From a virus, in IMG/VR virus record IMGVR_UViG_3300009509_000008, positions 24,032 to 88,031 of that record: a stretch of DNA of 64,000 nucleotides; one strand, written 5' to 3'. A program made the position numbers and the translations under genes. The notes under the pieces were generated by a model that saw only the letters and a program-made list of their open reading frames with translations, was not told where the DNA came from and did not search any database. Positions 8,633-16,589 of this stretch are shown piece after piece; positions within the stretch are counted from its first letter, which is position 1; each line of letters opens with the position of its first letter.

Positions 8633-8957
8633 CGGGCTCACCCACCGGGGTTACCCTGACGAGGTTGCCTTTGAACAACACAGACGGTCTTCCGTCGGGC
8701 AGTGTCACCGACAACGTCCACTTCCCAACCTTGTCTAGAACGCAACTCTGTATGCGCTCAGCGTTCACATCGATGACTGTGACTGCTCGGCCGACGTATG
8801 ACATCAGCTCTCGTGTATCGACTTTCGATCCTAGTAACTCGTGGAGCTGACGTAGCTCCTTGGCCTGCTCTGCTACTCGCTCTTCGAGGAACTGAATCCT
8901 CTTGTTCGTGCGAGACGAACCCTGTGGGCGTGGTGGCCCATCGTTCCGTTTACCCAT
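8622..8957 (-). CDS. Unrecognised coiled-coil protein (111 aa)
   Basis: Start taken at the ATG at 8957 because GGAGGTGTC directly precedes it; an upstream in-frame extension to 9005 lacks such a site. The N-terminus is basic and Pro-rich (GKRNDGPPRPQGSSR), followed by a predicted coiled coil (IQFLEERVAEQAKELRQLH) and a beta-rich C-terminal half (VGKWTLSVTLPDGRPSVLF) that could be a small barrel. Its last bases overlap the helicase start, so it is probably co-translated with it. A helicase-loader or accessory role is a guess from position only. Confidence 0.65.
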   Translation of the reverse strand: MGKRNDGPPRPQGSSRTNKRIQFLEERVAEQAKELRQLHELLGSKVDTRELMSYVGRAVTVIDVNAERIQSCVLDKVGKWTLSVTLPDGRPSVLFKGNLVRVTPVGEPDEC

Positions 8958-9009
8958 GACACCTCCGAGACCCTTCAGCCTACCACAGGGCCGAAAGGCG
9001 ATCAATTCC

Positions 9010-9016
9010 CGCTATA
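9010..9016 (-). promoter_or_regulatory. TATAGCG element upstream of helicase-primase operon
   Basis: In the roughly 100-bp gap between the DUF932-like gene and the 111-residue protein the minus strand reads CCCCTATATAGCGGGAATTG. Its TATAGCG core matches the CTTATAGCG seen in the divergent regions near 14518 and 20904. It lies about 53 bp before the start at 8957 and is the only sizeable gap within the first 14 kb block. It is a plausible internal promoter, but a short AT-rich match could arise by chance. Confidence 0.3.
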
Positions 9017-9056
9017 TAGGGGTATTCACTGAAGTCCACTACCACATCTTGTGGCT

Positions 9057-10316
9057 TCAGTTGGAGGTGCGCTTGATCACTCGCCGCATGTACTTCCCGG
9101 CGAGCGTCTCGATGTCGTGCTGCCGATCCATGTTGCGTCTGGACGCCATGGCAACCCTGGCGATTGCCTGCATGACCCCGTACGCAGTAGTGACTGGCTC
9201 CTCCTCGAACGCCTTGAGGGTAGCCTCTCGCAGAGCCTTGGACTGGTTGGACATAAAGCCCTCGATCTCGGCCTTTGCCGCATCCACGTCATCGAACTTG
9301 ACGTTGTGCATCTTCTGGCTGTTGGAGATGATCTCCTTCTGCCTCTCGGGAAGCACGTTGTACATGTTCTCGATGATCCGATCGAGCTCCCTGTCGCTGA
9401 CGCCACGGTGCTGACGGTAGAGGAGCTTCTCTTCCTTGACTCCAACGATCACACCGTTGACGCAGACGAATCGAACGAAGTACGGCTCGCCACTCAGAGC
9501 ATAGGATCCGACCTCGGAGTTCCTGATGCGAATCCCGAAGTAGGCGCCGTCGCCCGGCTCGTGCCCGGAGCCCGGAGCTCCAAACGTTCTGCGATCACCA
9601 ATCCTTCCTCCGGCAGGCTGCGCTGTGAGGAGGTCGACGGGCTCTCTGTTCACCAGCATGAAGTGCGAGCCGTTGTCTCGCAAAGACCAGATGGCGAATC
9701 CCTGGTCCTTCAGCTGCTCGGGGTCTGCGACCTGACGGATGCGATCGAACATCCGTGCGTCTCGTATCTCGGAGTAGGTGGGCGATACGAACCCACGGAG
9801 GACTCCGTCGGTAGCGATCTTCTCGATGCCGTTCTTCCCCCTCGGCAGGCCGGACAGGATGTCACTTGCTCCGTGTGAACGAGCAATCACCCTCTTGAGC
9901 GTCGGGGTTGGTAGGAACCGCAGGTGTGTGCGCACCGCCTTCTGTATCTCATCCGGAGGAGTGTGCCCGAAGAACTTCGTCCACCTCACGCCGATCTCAT
10001 TCCCGAGCTGCCTCTGAGCGTGCGGTGTCATCTTCAGATTCCCAAAGCCAGGAACATAGACGACGTCGCCGGCGATGAACCTCAGAGCCCTGAGGTCCAG
10101 GACGTCGTAGCCAAGGTCATCGTTGACGCCGACGGTGAGTCCTCTGTCACTAGCTTTCACCTTCCTTGGCTCGAGTCTCAGGTCCTCCAGTCGCTGGACC
10201 TTCTCCTGTACTTCGTCAAAGCTGTGGAGTTGAAGTTGAGGAACCTCCCAGTTGAGGTTCGATGATTCCGATTGGGCCATCGGAGCGTTTCGATCTACCC
10301 GTAGTTGTCCTGTCAT
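9057..10316 (-). CDS. DUF932-like phage protein
   Basis: 419 residues, ATG at 10316 with GAGGTGA upstream. Features seen: MTPHAQRQLGNEIGVRW, then RTHLRFLP..., GFVSPTYSEIRDARMFDRI, and later YFGIRIRNSEVG...YFVRFVCVNGVIV. This order (residue-recognition helix, L-R-x-x-S-x-x-Y, then R-V-x-N-S-E and V-C-x-N-G) is the pattern of DUF932 (plasmid/phage YfjQ-like) proteins, which sit in replication and recombination modules. No enzyme function is established for the family; single-strand annealing has been suggested for some members. It overlaps the upstream gene by 101 bp in a different frame. Confidence 0.6.
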   Translation of the reverse strand: MTGQLRVDRNAPMAQSESSNLNWEVPQLQLHSFDEVQEKVQRLEDLRLEPRKVKASDRGLTVGVNDDLGYDVLDLRALRFIAGDVVYVPGFGNLKMTPHAQRQLGNEIGVRWTKFFGHTPPDEIQKAVRTHLRFLPTPTLKRVIARSHGASDILSGLPRGKNGIEKIATDGVLRGFVSPTYSEIRDARMFDRIRQVADPEQLKDQGFAIWSLRDNGSHFMLVNREPVDLLTAQPAGGRIGDRRTFGAPGSGHEPGDGAYFGIRIRNSEVGSYALSGEPYFVRFVCVNGVIVGVKEEKLLYRQHRGVSDRELDRIIENMYNVLPERQKEIISNSQKMHNVKFDDVDAAKAEIEGFMSNQSKALREATLKAFEEEPVTTAYGVMQAIARVAMASRRNMDRQHDIETLAGKYMRRVIKRTSN

Positions 10317-10566
10317 TTTCAGTCACCTCGAAGTATACCGTGAGAAGATGCTCCTCCACACGGTCACGAAGCTCAGTGACGAGCTTCAAAACATCCTGAG
10401 GCCATGGGCCCTTGTACAATGATCGTGCAAGTGACCCAGGCCCCGACCCGTGATCCAGCAACCCAACGGTTGCAGCGAGCGCCAGCTCTTCAGCGACGCC
10501 CGGTTCAATCTCTATCCTTACCGCATTCACGGCGTTTATCTTGCTCTGAGCCTCTGTCTTCTTCAT
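10216..10566 (-). CDS. Unrecognised small protein (116 aa)
   Basis: ATG at 10566, directly after the previous gene, with GAGAGGGATTGAG as ribosome site. The N-terminal two thirds look folded and helical (INAVNAVRIEIEPGVAEELALA, DVLKLVTELRDRVEEHLL). The last 33 residues, which overlap the DUF932-like gene, are low complexity (GGSSTSTPQL end). Nothing identifies a function. Either the long overlap is genuine dual coding or the tail is a free-running extension. Confidence 0.6.
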   Translation of the reverse strand: MKKTEAQSKINAVNAVRIEIEPGVAEELALAATVGLLDHGSGPGSLARSLYKGPWPQDVLKLVTELRDRVEEHLLTVYFEVTENDRTTTGRSKRSDGPIGIIEPQLGGSSTSTPQL

Positions 10567-10567
10567 C

Positions 10568-10921
10568 TCAATCCCTCTCCTCTTCAGCGATGATCTCCGC
10601 CACCTCCTCGAGGATGGCAGCGCTCTCCGCCATATCTACCTTCATGAACTTGCGTACCAGCTGTCGGCACGCTTTGTTGGCCACTGCTGCCGTTCTCGGA
10701 TCCTGGTTGCAGCACAGCTCGACGTAGGTCGTGTCGCTCACCTTGAAGCGGCCAAATGGGAGAGCCTTGGCGACGGTTTTCGACTTGGCGATCTTCATGA
10801 GCACCTTGCCGTCATCTGCGATCTTGTCGATCTCAACCGTGTAGTCACGGTCTTTTCGCTTAGGCTTCCGATTCTTTCTTTCGGTCTCCTTCGTTGTGCG
10901 GACCTTTGCTTTTGCCATCAT
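10568..10921 (-). CDS. Basic unrecognised protein (117 aa)
   Basis: The start is in an ATGATGGC cluster overlapping the preceding stop, so either Met (10921 or 10918) may be used. The first 30 residues are very basic (KVRTTKETERKNRKPKRKDR), followed by a small mixed domain (VEIDKIADDGKVLMKIAKSK) and an acidic helical end (ILEEVAEIIAEEERD). A nucleic-acid-binding role is possible from charge. No family recognised. Confidence 0.65.
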   Translation of the reverse strand: MMAKAKVRTTKETERKNRKPKRKDRDYTVEIDKIADDGKVLMKIAKSKTVAKALPFGRFKVSDTTYVELCCNQDPRTAAVANKACRQLVRKFMKVDMAESAAILEEVAEIIAEEERD

Positions 10922-11352
10922 CCCACCACGATGTCAGGCGGAGCGTGGAGAACCCGATTCGAGGTTTTGATCTCCAACACCGCCTTCGCTGCCTCGTCCG
11001 GCTGGATCTCACCAGCCTGGACAAGATGATCGAAGTTGTCGGTGTTCACCTTGAACTGAACCTCCACCAGGGCTTGTTGGATATCCCGCCGGTCTTTGAA
11101 GTGGTCGTACAAGAACCGGCCATCGAATACTCGACGACGTTGGATAGACACCTCAAGTGGGCCGGCGCCGAGACCTGTCTCACGACAGATCATCTTCAGC
11201 TTCTGCATGCGCACATTCACATCGTTGGCCAGCACGGAGTACTGCTCGATGATGTCCTCGTACTCTTCGATGAACTCGTCGAGTGCAGCTCGAGCTCTCT
11301 TCCACTCTCGCAGCACCCTGTCTACCCTCTTGTTCTCTGTCGACTTCGCCAT
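10918..11352 (-). CDS. Coiled-coil protein of unknown function (144 aa)
   Basis: I place the start at the ATG at 11352 (GAGAGGTGAAGAA upstream), four bases after the uracil-DNA glycosylase gene, rather than at an earlier in-frame codon at 11409 that would run inside that gene. The N-terminal half is a long charged helix (RVLREWKRARAALDEFIEEYEDIIEQ); the C-terminal half contains FDGRFLYDHFKDRRDIQQALVEV. No recognised family; presumably a cytoplasmic accessory protein in the repair operon. Confidence 0.65.
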   Translation of the reverse strand: MAKSTENKRVDRVLREWKRARAALDEFIEEYEDIIEQYSVLANDVNVRMQKLKMICRETGLGAGPLEVSIQRRRVFDGRFLYDHFKDRRDIQQALVEVQFKVNTDNFDHLVQAGEIQPDEAAKAVLEIKTSNRVLHAPPDIVVG

Positions 11353-11356
11353 TTCT

Positions 11357-12037
11357 TCACCTCTCGTAGCACTTGCGTGCCATCTTGAGCAGCCTCGACG
11401 CAAACACAAAGTCCCGCACTAGATACCACTTGGGGCCGTATTTGGCGTCAGATGGGTTTCTCAGTATGAACGCCGGGTGCTGGCTCACAACTACCGGATA
11501 CTGCACCATCTTGTAGATGCCGGGTATCCGGATCATCAGGACCTCTCCACGGGTTTTCCCAATTGTCAGAGAGGAGTCACCAGTCAGTGTGTGAATGACA
11601 GACCTGCCCATGGCGACGATGAGATACGGATCAACATCCAATATCGTTTTGTACAGTCTGGGCAGGCACCTAGCGACTTCTGCTTTTGTGGGAGGACGAA
11701 TAGTCTTACGGCCGTCAACCATATGCAGCGGCCTGCATGGGACCAGGTTGTCGGCGAAGACATCCTCCCTCGTCATGTTGTTGACGATGAGTAGCTGGTT
11801 TAGTAGGCCTCCAGAATCTCCTATGAATGGGACACCCTCGAGGTCCTCCTCGTTCCCTGGGCCCTCTCCTATGATGATCATTCGTGCGTTTGGGTGCCCA
11901 CTCCCGTGCACGACTTGGCTTCGACTCTCCACCAGATCCTCGCAGAGCTCACAGTCGTCCCACATGTCAGCGAGGTCTAGCTCAAAGAGCTTCATGGTAC
12001 GGGAGAACTCGGGGAACTTTACGCTGATGGGTCTCAT
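11357..12037 (-). CDS. Family 4-like uracil-DNA glycosylase
   Basis: 226 residues, ATG at 12037 overlapping the previous stop (TGATG). Diagnostic motifs: GEGPGNEED (motif 1, GEAPG type), GVPFIGDSGGLLN, then NLVPCRPL, ARCLPRL, IVAMGRSV, and SQHPAFILR (motif 3, HPA). Cysteines at CELC near the N-terminus plus those in PCRP and RCLP would make the four ligands of the iron-sulphur cluster typical of family 4 enzymes. It removes uracil from DNA. Carrying it implies that the phage genome itself is not uracil-substituted, consistent with the thymidylate synthase-family gene at 61745. The assignment is by motif. Confidence 0.85.
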   Translation of the reverse strand: MRPISVKFPEFSRTMKLFELDLADMWDDCELCEDLVESRSQVVHGSGHPNARMIIIGEGPGNEEDLEGVPFIGDSGGLLNQLLIVNNMTREDVFADNLVPCRPLHMVDGRKTIRPPTKAEVARCLPRLYKTILDVDPYLIVAMGRSVIHTLTGDSSLTIGKTRGEVLMIRIPGIYKMVQYPVVVSQHPAFILRNPSDAKYGPKWYLVRDFVFASRLLKMARKCYER

Positions 12038-12591
12038 CAAACGATGATCTTGCGTCTGCCTGGGCCTGGAGATGCTGGTGGATTACCTTTTGCGATCCGT
12101 TCCAGCTCAGCCATAGCTCCTGGGCCGGCGGGCATGACACGACGAGGTTCGGAGTGGGCGGGCCTGATGTCGTCTGGGTTCTCCACCATCACCTTCAGCA
12201 TCGTGCACAGGTCAAGATACATCAGCGCTGTGGCTCTGGCGCTCGGCTCGTCCAAATCCCGAACCCGATATCCTCCTTGTGGGTACTTCAGCCCCCATAC
12301 GGGAATCGGAAGCTGGCAGTAGTCGATCGACGACATCGATGGAGCCTTCACGAACGTACCATTTGGGTTTCGTCCGAGAACATCGGTGTCGAGCCTCACA
12401 ACATTCAGAAGCTCATCGACCTCGAATAGGCTGGTGTCGAGAGCCATGTTGCGCACGAGTCCGATGATCCGCAAGTCACCCATTTGATAGACGTGCAGGC
12501 GTCGAATGGCGTCGGTGACCACCTCATCTGGGTATCGAGCTTCGATGGCCGACTCTTCTTTCTCTGCTGGCTGTTCTGTTTGATCCGTCAT
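12037..12591 (-). CDS. Unrecognised protein (184 aa)
   Basis: ATGA overlap with the SF2 helicase stop at one end and TGATG overlap with the glycosylase start at the other, so it is part of the same translational chain. The N-terminus is acidic (TEQPAEKEES); a middle region reads RRLHVYQMGDLRIIGLVRNMAL and MYLDLCTMLKVMVE. The C-terminus is Pro/Gly-rich and ends in GRRKIIV. No motif tells its function; context suggests DNA repair or replication support. Confidence 0.65.
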   Translation of the reverse strand: MTDQTEQPAEKEESAIEARYPDEVVTDAIRRLHVYQMGDLRIIGLVRNMALDTSLFEVDELLNVVRLDTDVLGRNPNGTFVKAPSMSSIDYCQLPIPVWGLKYPQGGYRVRDLDEPSARATALMYLDLCTMLKVMVENPDDIRPAHSEPRRVMPAGPGAMAELERIAKGNPPASPGPGRRKIIV

Positions 12592-13961
12592 TTCACCTTC
12601 ACCTCAAACCCGCACCGCTTGAAGTACTGCATCAGCTTGAACCCCATGCGGCGCATTGGCGGAATGTTGACGTGGAAGAGAACGATGACCTTCGCCTTCT
12701 TCTCACGATCAAGTAACAAACGTTGGATGCGACCCGTCGACTGCTGAGCGTTCTTGGGTGATTTGAACTCTGTTAGAATGATCAGCGAGTCGAGAGTCTT
12801 CTTGTTTAGCGCCTCGGCGAGCATGTCCACCGTACCGAACGTTATGTTGTGGTCTGCGAGCATACTCAGCCTGTCGTCTTCCGCTACTCCAGCATGAAGA
12901 ACGCCAGAGTTTGGTATCCGTTCATGGAGCTCCTGCACGTGGTCTTTGGATAGGCTGATAGCGACCATGTCTCTGCCACGCTTCAGCCCATCATCGACCA
13001 GCTCCTTGGCGATTTCCAGTTCCCTCTCCCGCAGGCCTACGTACCGTGCAATCTTCCGGTGGTGAACTTGCCCATTCACGTCGACGACATCCTCGTGATT
13101 CAGATCAATGACGGTTCCAACTTTCTTGAACAGCACTGTTGGAATTATGTCCTGCTCGAGGTTTGTGTGGACCTCCCGACCCACGTGCCAGTAGTACACG
13201 AACTCCATGCCGTCTTCACGCTCGGTCGTCGCCGACGCTCCGTACCGGTTGCCAGGAAACAAGTGTGCTGTGAGGCTAAACAACCTGGCGCTGAGGTGGT
13301 GGACCTCATCCCAGATGATACGACCAAACCACAGGAGCATCTCCGGTGGAACTTGATCGTGATACATCGCTAAGGTCTTGAGGCTCGCTATGACCAGAGG
13401 CTTCTTCCAGTCCCATGTGGATGGGTTACCCTGGATCTTGCCTATTCGATCTGGGTCGATATTGAACAGCTCTGGATCTGTGGCGGCCTCTACCCACTGC
13501 TTCATCAAGCCCTTTGTGTTGCAGATGATGAGAGTGGGTTCACCCCACTTTGCTATGGCGTGGAGACAGATGACTGTCTTGCCCTTTCCGCACGCCATAT
13601 TCAGGATGCCGTTGTCGGCGCAGGAGAAATCCTCGAAGGCCTCCTGCTGCTCGGTACGATCCGGCATCTGCTTGTCCATCACGATGTTGTTGTGACTGAA
13701 GTCGACCTTCGGGAAGCTCTTCGGACGTAGGTCGACGACCTCATAGTCCAGCTTCTCCGGATCCAATCGAGCTCTAGGAATGCCGATGTGGTGCTTTGAG
13801 TCACGCCACAGTCTGAGATATTCAATGTCGTTGCCAACGACGATCGGAATAGACAACCCTCTCCGGATGATGTCCTGATTCACCCTCTCTTTTGGAAGCC
13901 ACAGCCAGGTGTCCAGGTACCCCTTGTCGGGGTCCCTCTTGATCAGCGAGTAAGACATCAT
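12588..13961 (-). CDS. Superfamily 2 DNA helicase (UvsW/XPB-like)
   Basis: 457 residues from an ATGATG at 13961; a TTG at 13994 would lie within the upstream gene. Canonical motifs: Q-E-A-F region, Walker A NMACGKGKT, motif Ia LIICNTKGLMKQW, motif II IIWDEVHH, motif III YGASATTERED, and motif VI QSTGRIQRLL. DEVH plus this spacing is typical of UvsW/XPB/RecG-related translocases that remodel branched DNA and R-loops. In the phage it may rescue forks or switch from recombination-initiated replication. This is the only P-loop ATPase in the window with a fully canonical Walker A. Confidence 0.88.
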   Translation of the reverse strand: MMSYSLIKRDPDKGYLDTWLWLPKERVNQDIIRRGLSIPIVVGNDIEYLRLWRDSKHHIGIPRARLDPEKLDYEVVDLRPKSFPKVDFSHNNIVMDKQMPDRTEQQEAFEDFSCADNGILNMACGKGKTVICLHAIAKWGEPTLIICNTKGLMKQWVEAATDPELFNIDPDRIGKIQGNPSTWDWKKPLVIASLKTLAMYHDQVPPEMLLWFGRIIWDEVHHLSARLFSLTAHLFPGNRYGASATTEREDGMEFVYYWHVGREVHTNLEQDIIPTVLFKKVGTVIDLNHEDVVDVNGQVHHRKIARYVGLRERELEIAKELVDDGLKRGRDMVAISLSKDHVQELHERIPNSGVLHAGVAEDDRLSMLADHNITFGTVDMLAEALNKKTLDSLIILTEFKSPKNAQQSTGRIQRLLLDREKKAKVIVLFHVNIPPMRRMGFKLMQYFKRCGFEVKVK

Positions 13962-13974
13962 GCTGAAAGTACCA

Positions 13975-14475
13975 TCATAGATCGTCAAGATCAAAGTCGA
14001 ATTCGTCGTCCTCGTCGAGATCTCGAACTCCGATCTTCTTGGCGACCCTCTGCTTCTTCGGCTTCGGAGGTGTGTTCACACTCTCCTTTGCTGGTTCAGC
14101 AAGGGGCTCAGGCTTCGGCTCTGGTAGAGCAACGGGCTCGGCCGGCTTGAACGGCCAACGCCACTCCTGGAAGAACGCATAGATCTCACCGCCAATCGCA
14201 GACAGCGCTCCAGCAATGATATTCTTCAGGATTCTGTGGAAGGCGCTCTCACCGTCGTCCGGCAGCAGGTACTTCATGTTGGTGTGGTAAGAATACACAC
14301 CTCTGTTGGCACTGGTTGGGGCGGACGAGCTCTTGGCCGACCTCCTCTTTTCGATCATCAGCTTCTTCCGCTTTAGCGTTCTGTCCCGACAAGAGAACTC
14401 GTCGGGGCATTCGTCACAGACTGGATCGCCCTTCTCCCACCCAGTCCCGTATTCATCGCAGCCTCGACTACCCAT
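13975..14475 (-). CDS. Cys-rich N-terminus, acidic-tail protein (166 aa)
   Basis: First gene of the minus-strand block, with TAAGGAGGTCG before its ATG. The N-terminal 30 residues contain four Cys (GCDEYG, DPVCDECPDEFSC), likely a zinc site. A basic stretch (RTLKRKKLMIEKRR), a short amphipathic middle, and a Pro/Glu/Lys linker (ALPEPKPEPLAEP) follow. The tail (DLDEDDEFDFDLDDL) is strongly acidic. The tail resembles those of the DnaB-like helicase and candidate SSB. A regulatory or scaffolding role in replication is possible; no family recognised. Confidence 0.6.
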   Translation of the reverse strand: MGSRGCDEYGTGWEKGDPVCDECPDEFSCRDRTLKRKKLMIEKRRSAKSSSAPTSANRGVYSYHTNMKYLLPDDGESAFHRILKNIIAGALSAIGGEIYAFFQEWRWPFKPAEPVALPEPKPEPLAEPAKESVNTPPKPKKQRVAKKIGVRDLDEDDEFDFDLDDL

Positions 14476-14517
14476 AGAAATTCGACCTCCTTAGGTAACA
14501 GATGATCTCTCAGAAGC

Positions 14518-14527
14518 CTTATAGCGA
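14518..14527 (+). promoter_or_regulatory. CTTATAGCGA element in divergent region
   Basis: The 139-bp gap between divergent genes at 14475 (minus) and 14615 (plus) contains CTTATAGCGATACCCC. The same CTTATAGC octamer occurs in two other divergent gaps (20904, 34440). Here it sits about 90 bp before the first virion gene. In minus orientation it reads GCTATAAG, but I found no -35-like hexamer at the proper distance, so a host sigma-70 promoter on that strand is not well supported. A promoter for the phage-encoded RNA polymerase is an attractive inference. Confidence 0.4.
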
Positions 14528-14614
14528 TACCCCTAGGTGCTTTGCCGATAGGTCCCAGAATGGTAGACTTGGAGCGTATAGGGTGGTACTACCTGAAAGA
14601 ACAGTGGAGGAACG

Positions 14615-15820
14615 ATGATCGGATCACCAGGAGTGGTCGTTGACCCCTACGATGATGACTTCAAGTCTCTCAAGGACATGTTCAGCGGCCAGGAGATGCC
14701 TGAGTTCATAAAAGAAGCTGCGATCATGGATACCACAGACCTGCAGCTCCTTCCAGATCATGCGTTTGCGGTTGTTGTGCTCGGGCAGGGGGAGCCGATG
14801 CGCAAGTATGCCTGTACGGATAAGGCGCACACGGCCGTGAACGTGATGTATCTGCTCAGAAACGAGGATCGAATTCCTCATTCTGTGAAGATCAAGGCAG
14901 CAGCGAACCTCCTCAGAGCCTGCCATCACTATGGCCTAGAACCCGTTCCACAACTCATCAAGATGGCGCAAGGCGGAAAGCTCTTGATCAAAGGAGACGG
15001 AGCTGAGATTATCGTTCCGGGCGGCGATGGGGAGAAGACCTCAGAGGTCGTTGGCACCAGAACGATGCCCGTCACGAAGCCGGGGAAGAGGGTGAAGATC
15101 GCCAGCCTCATGGAGTCTCCCTACGTAGAGGTGGATTACATGGAGGAGAAGACAAAGACGGCCTCATACGACCCGAGCACGTCTGTCCTGAATGGCCAGC
15201 TCTCCCTCCTCCCATACGACAATGTGATCAAGGCTCGTGACTACTTCGAGGAGAACGGCATGTATATGCACCCTCGAGAGCGTCACGAGTACTGCATCAA
15301 GCTCGCTGCTCGAGCAGACCAGCTCGGAATCCCAATCTCCGAGACGGTCAGGAAGTATGGATCCACAACCTTCGCTCCACGTGGGTCGATCAAGGTGGCC
15401 TTCGAGCGCCGGTCTCAGCTGTGGAGTACTCTGGACGACCGAGTTGGGGACAGCCTCGCTGGAGACCTTCTCGAGAAGAGAGCGTCGATGGACCCAGAAC
15501 TCTTCGCCGAGACACTCGCCGAGCTCGACGCCCAGACTGGCATCGACCAGTATTGGGGCAACGAGATTCCAGATCCCTGGCTATCGGTGTTTGGACGAGA
15601 GAAGACAGCGTCCTGGAAGTGGGAGCAGTCGGGAGAGTACCTCACAGAGGATGCACTCAGACGCTTCGCTGCCGAGGGCGAAGACGAGATGCGTGAGAAG
15701 TTCGGGGAGGAGATGGCCAAGGGCTTTGCCAAGAACCCAACGACCATCTTTGACTCACTACCATTGGAACAGAAGCGAGTCATTGCTAGAATGGCCCAAC
15801 AGCAAGATTCAGGTCTGTGA
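14615..15820 (+). CDS. Unrecognised virion-block protein (401 aa)
   Basis: First plus-strand gene, with AGTGGAGGAACG before the ATG. No family recognised. It has a helical domain with HHYGLEPVPQLIKMA, a beta-rich middle (GKLLIKGDGAEIIVPGG) and a second helical domain. Several K-x-A tags occur: FIKEAAIMD near the N-terminus, TKTASYD, EKRASMD and REKTASW. These tags recur throughout the virion genes and suggest it is a structural or internal head protein. Opening the block ahead of the portal, it may be packaged. Confidence 0.6.
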   Translation: MIGSPGVVVDPYDDDFKSLKDMFSGQEMPEFIKEAAIMDTTDLQLLPDHAFAVVVLGQGEPMRKYACTDKAHTAVNVMYLLRNEDRIPHSVKIKAAANLLRACHHYGLEPVPQLIKMAQGGKLLIKGDGAEIIVPGGDGEKTSEVVGTRTMPVTKPGKRVKIASLMESPYVEVDYMEEKTKTASYDPSTSVLNGQLSLLPYDNVIKARDYFEENGMYMHPRERHEYCIKLAARADQLGIPISETVRKYGSTTFAPRGSIKVAFERRSQLWSTLDDRVGDSLAGDLLEKRASMDPELFAETLAELDAQTGIDQYWGNEIPDPWLSVFGREKTASWKWEQSGEYLTEDALRRFAAEGEDEMREKFGEEMAKGFAKNPTTIFDSLPLEQKRVIARMAQQQDSGL

Positions 15821-15843
15821 TCTGACCTGGGAGGAGACAGACA

Positions 15844-16581
15844 ATGAGTAAGAGCATGGGAGACCAGGGTCCGAGGATCGCTCACCTGGTCCACGCAGGA
15901 AAGGGCGGTCTCGCTGGAGAGATCGCTGACCTTCGCAGCGACACCGACAGGGCGATGGCCCTCTTGGAGGCAAGGGACGCCAGTCTCGACTTCCCCGAAC
16001 TCGATTACATCGACGGTGCGGGGCCGGCAGCTGCCGGAGGTGACATGGTCGTAGTGGGAAGAAATCTCCTCGATGGCCAGACCTTCGCCAGCCTGACGCT
16101 GGGAGCATCTCTCGACATCATCATGCGTGTGCCGGGTGAGGCCGGGAACGATGTCATCGTCGAGGTTGTCGATACCGGAGGCGCCGGTCCGGCCACCTAC
16201 GTGTGGACTCCGGCCACCAAGACGCTCACCATCGACCTCGTAGGGACGACCCCGGACGAGGACACCATCGCCACGGCCATCAACGACGCCGGCGTGGGAG
16301 CCCCCGTGCGAGCCAATTCGGGCGGCGGGGCAGCCTTCGGAACGGTGGCGGCACAGAATCTGTCCGGCGGCACAGGCTTGGGTTGGAGCTGCACGGTTGG
16401 TGGGTTCGACGCTCCGATCAAGTTCGACACTGGTGCGGCAACTTCCAACGCCAACCTCACCGAGACTCAGGCCACGGTGACGGTGCCGGCGTTGGCCCCG
16501 ATTGTGGCAACGGACAAGGCCCACGTCTATGCAACGGTCAACGGTGTGAGGGCTGAGCTCGGAGCAGTCGCAGTCGAGTAG
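15844..16581 (+). CDS. Structural protein with beta-sandwich modules (245 aa)
   Basis: ATG at 15844 with GGAGGAGACAGACA upstream. Composition is Gly, Ala, Thr and Val-rich, typical of surface virion proteins. The middle contains a module reading NDVIVEVVDTGG ... TLTIDL ... TIATAINDAG, similar in rhythm (strand, helix with x-I-x-x-x-I-N) to modules in the sheath at 53213 and the protein at 47732. The C-terminus reads AHVYATVNGVRAELGAV. I infer a head decoration or fibre-like role; this is not proven. Confidence 0.55.
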   Translation: MSKSMGDQGPRIAHLVHAGKGGLAGEIADLRSDTDRAMALLEARDASLDFPELDYIDGAGPAAAGGDMVVVGRNLLDGQTFASLTLGASLDIIMRVPGEAGNDVIVEVVDTGGAGPATYVWTPATKTLTIDLVGTTPDEDTIATAINDAGVGAPVRANSGGGAAFGTVAAQNLSGGTGLGWSCTVGGFDAPIKFDTGAATSNANLTETQATVTVPALAPIVATDKAHVYATVNGVRAELGAVAVE

Positions 16582-16589
16582 GAGTCCTA

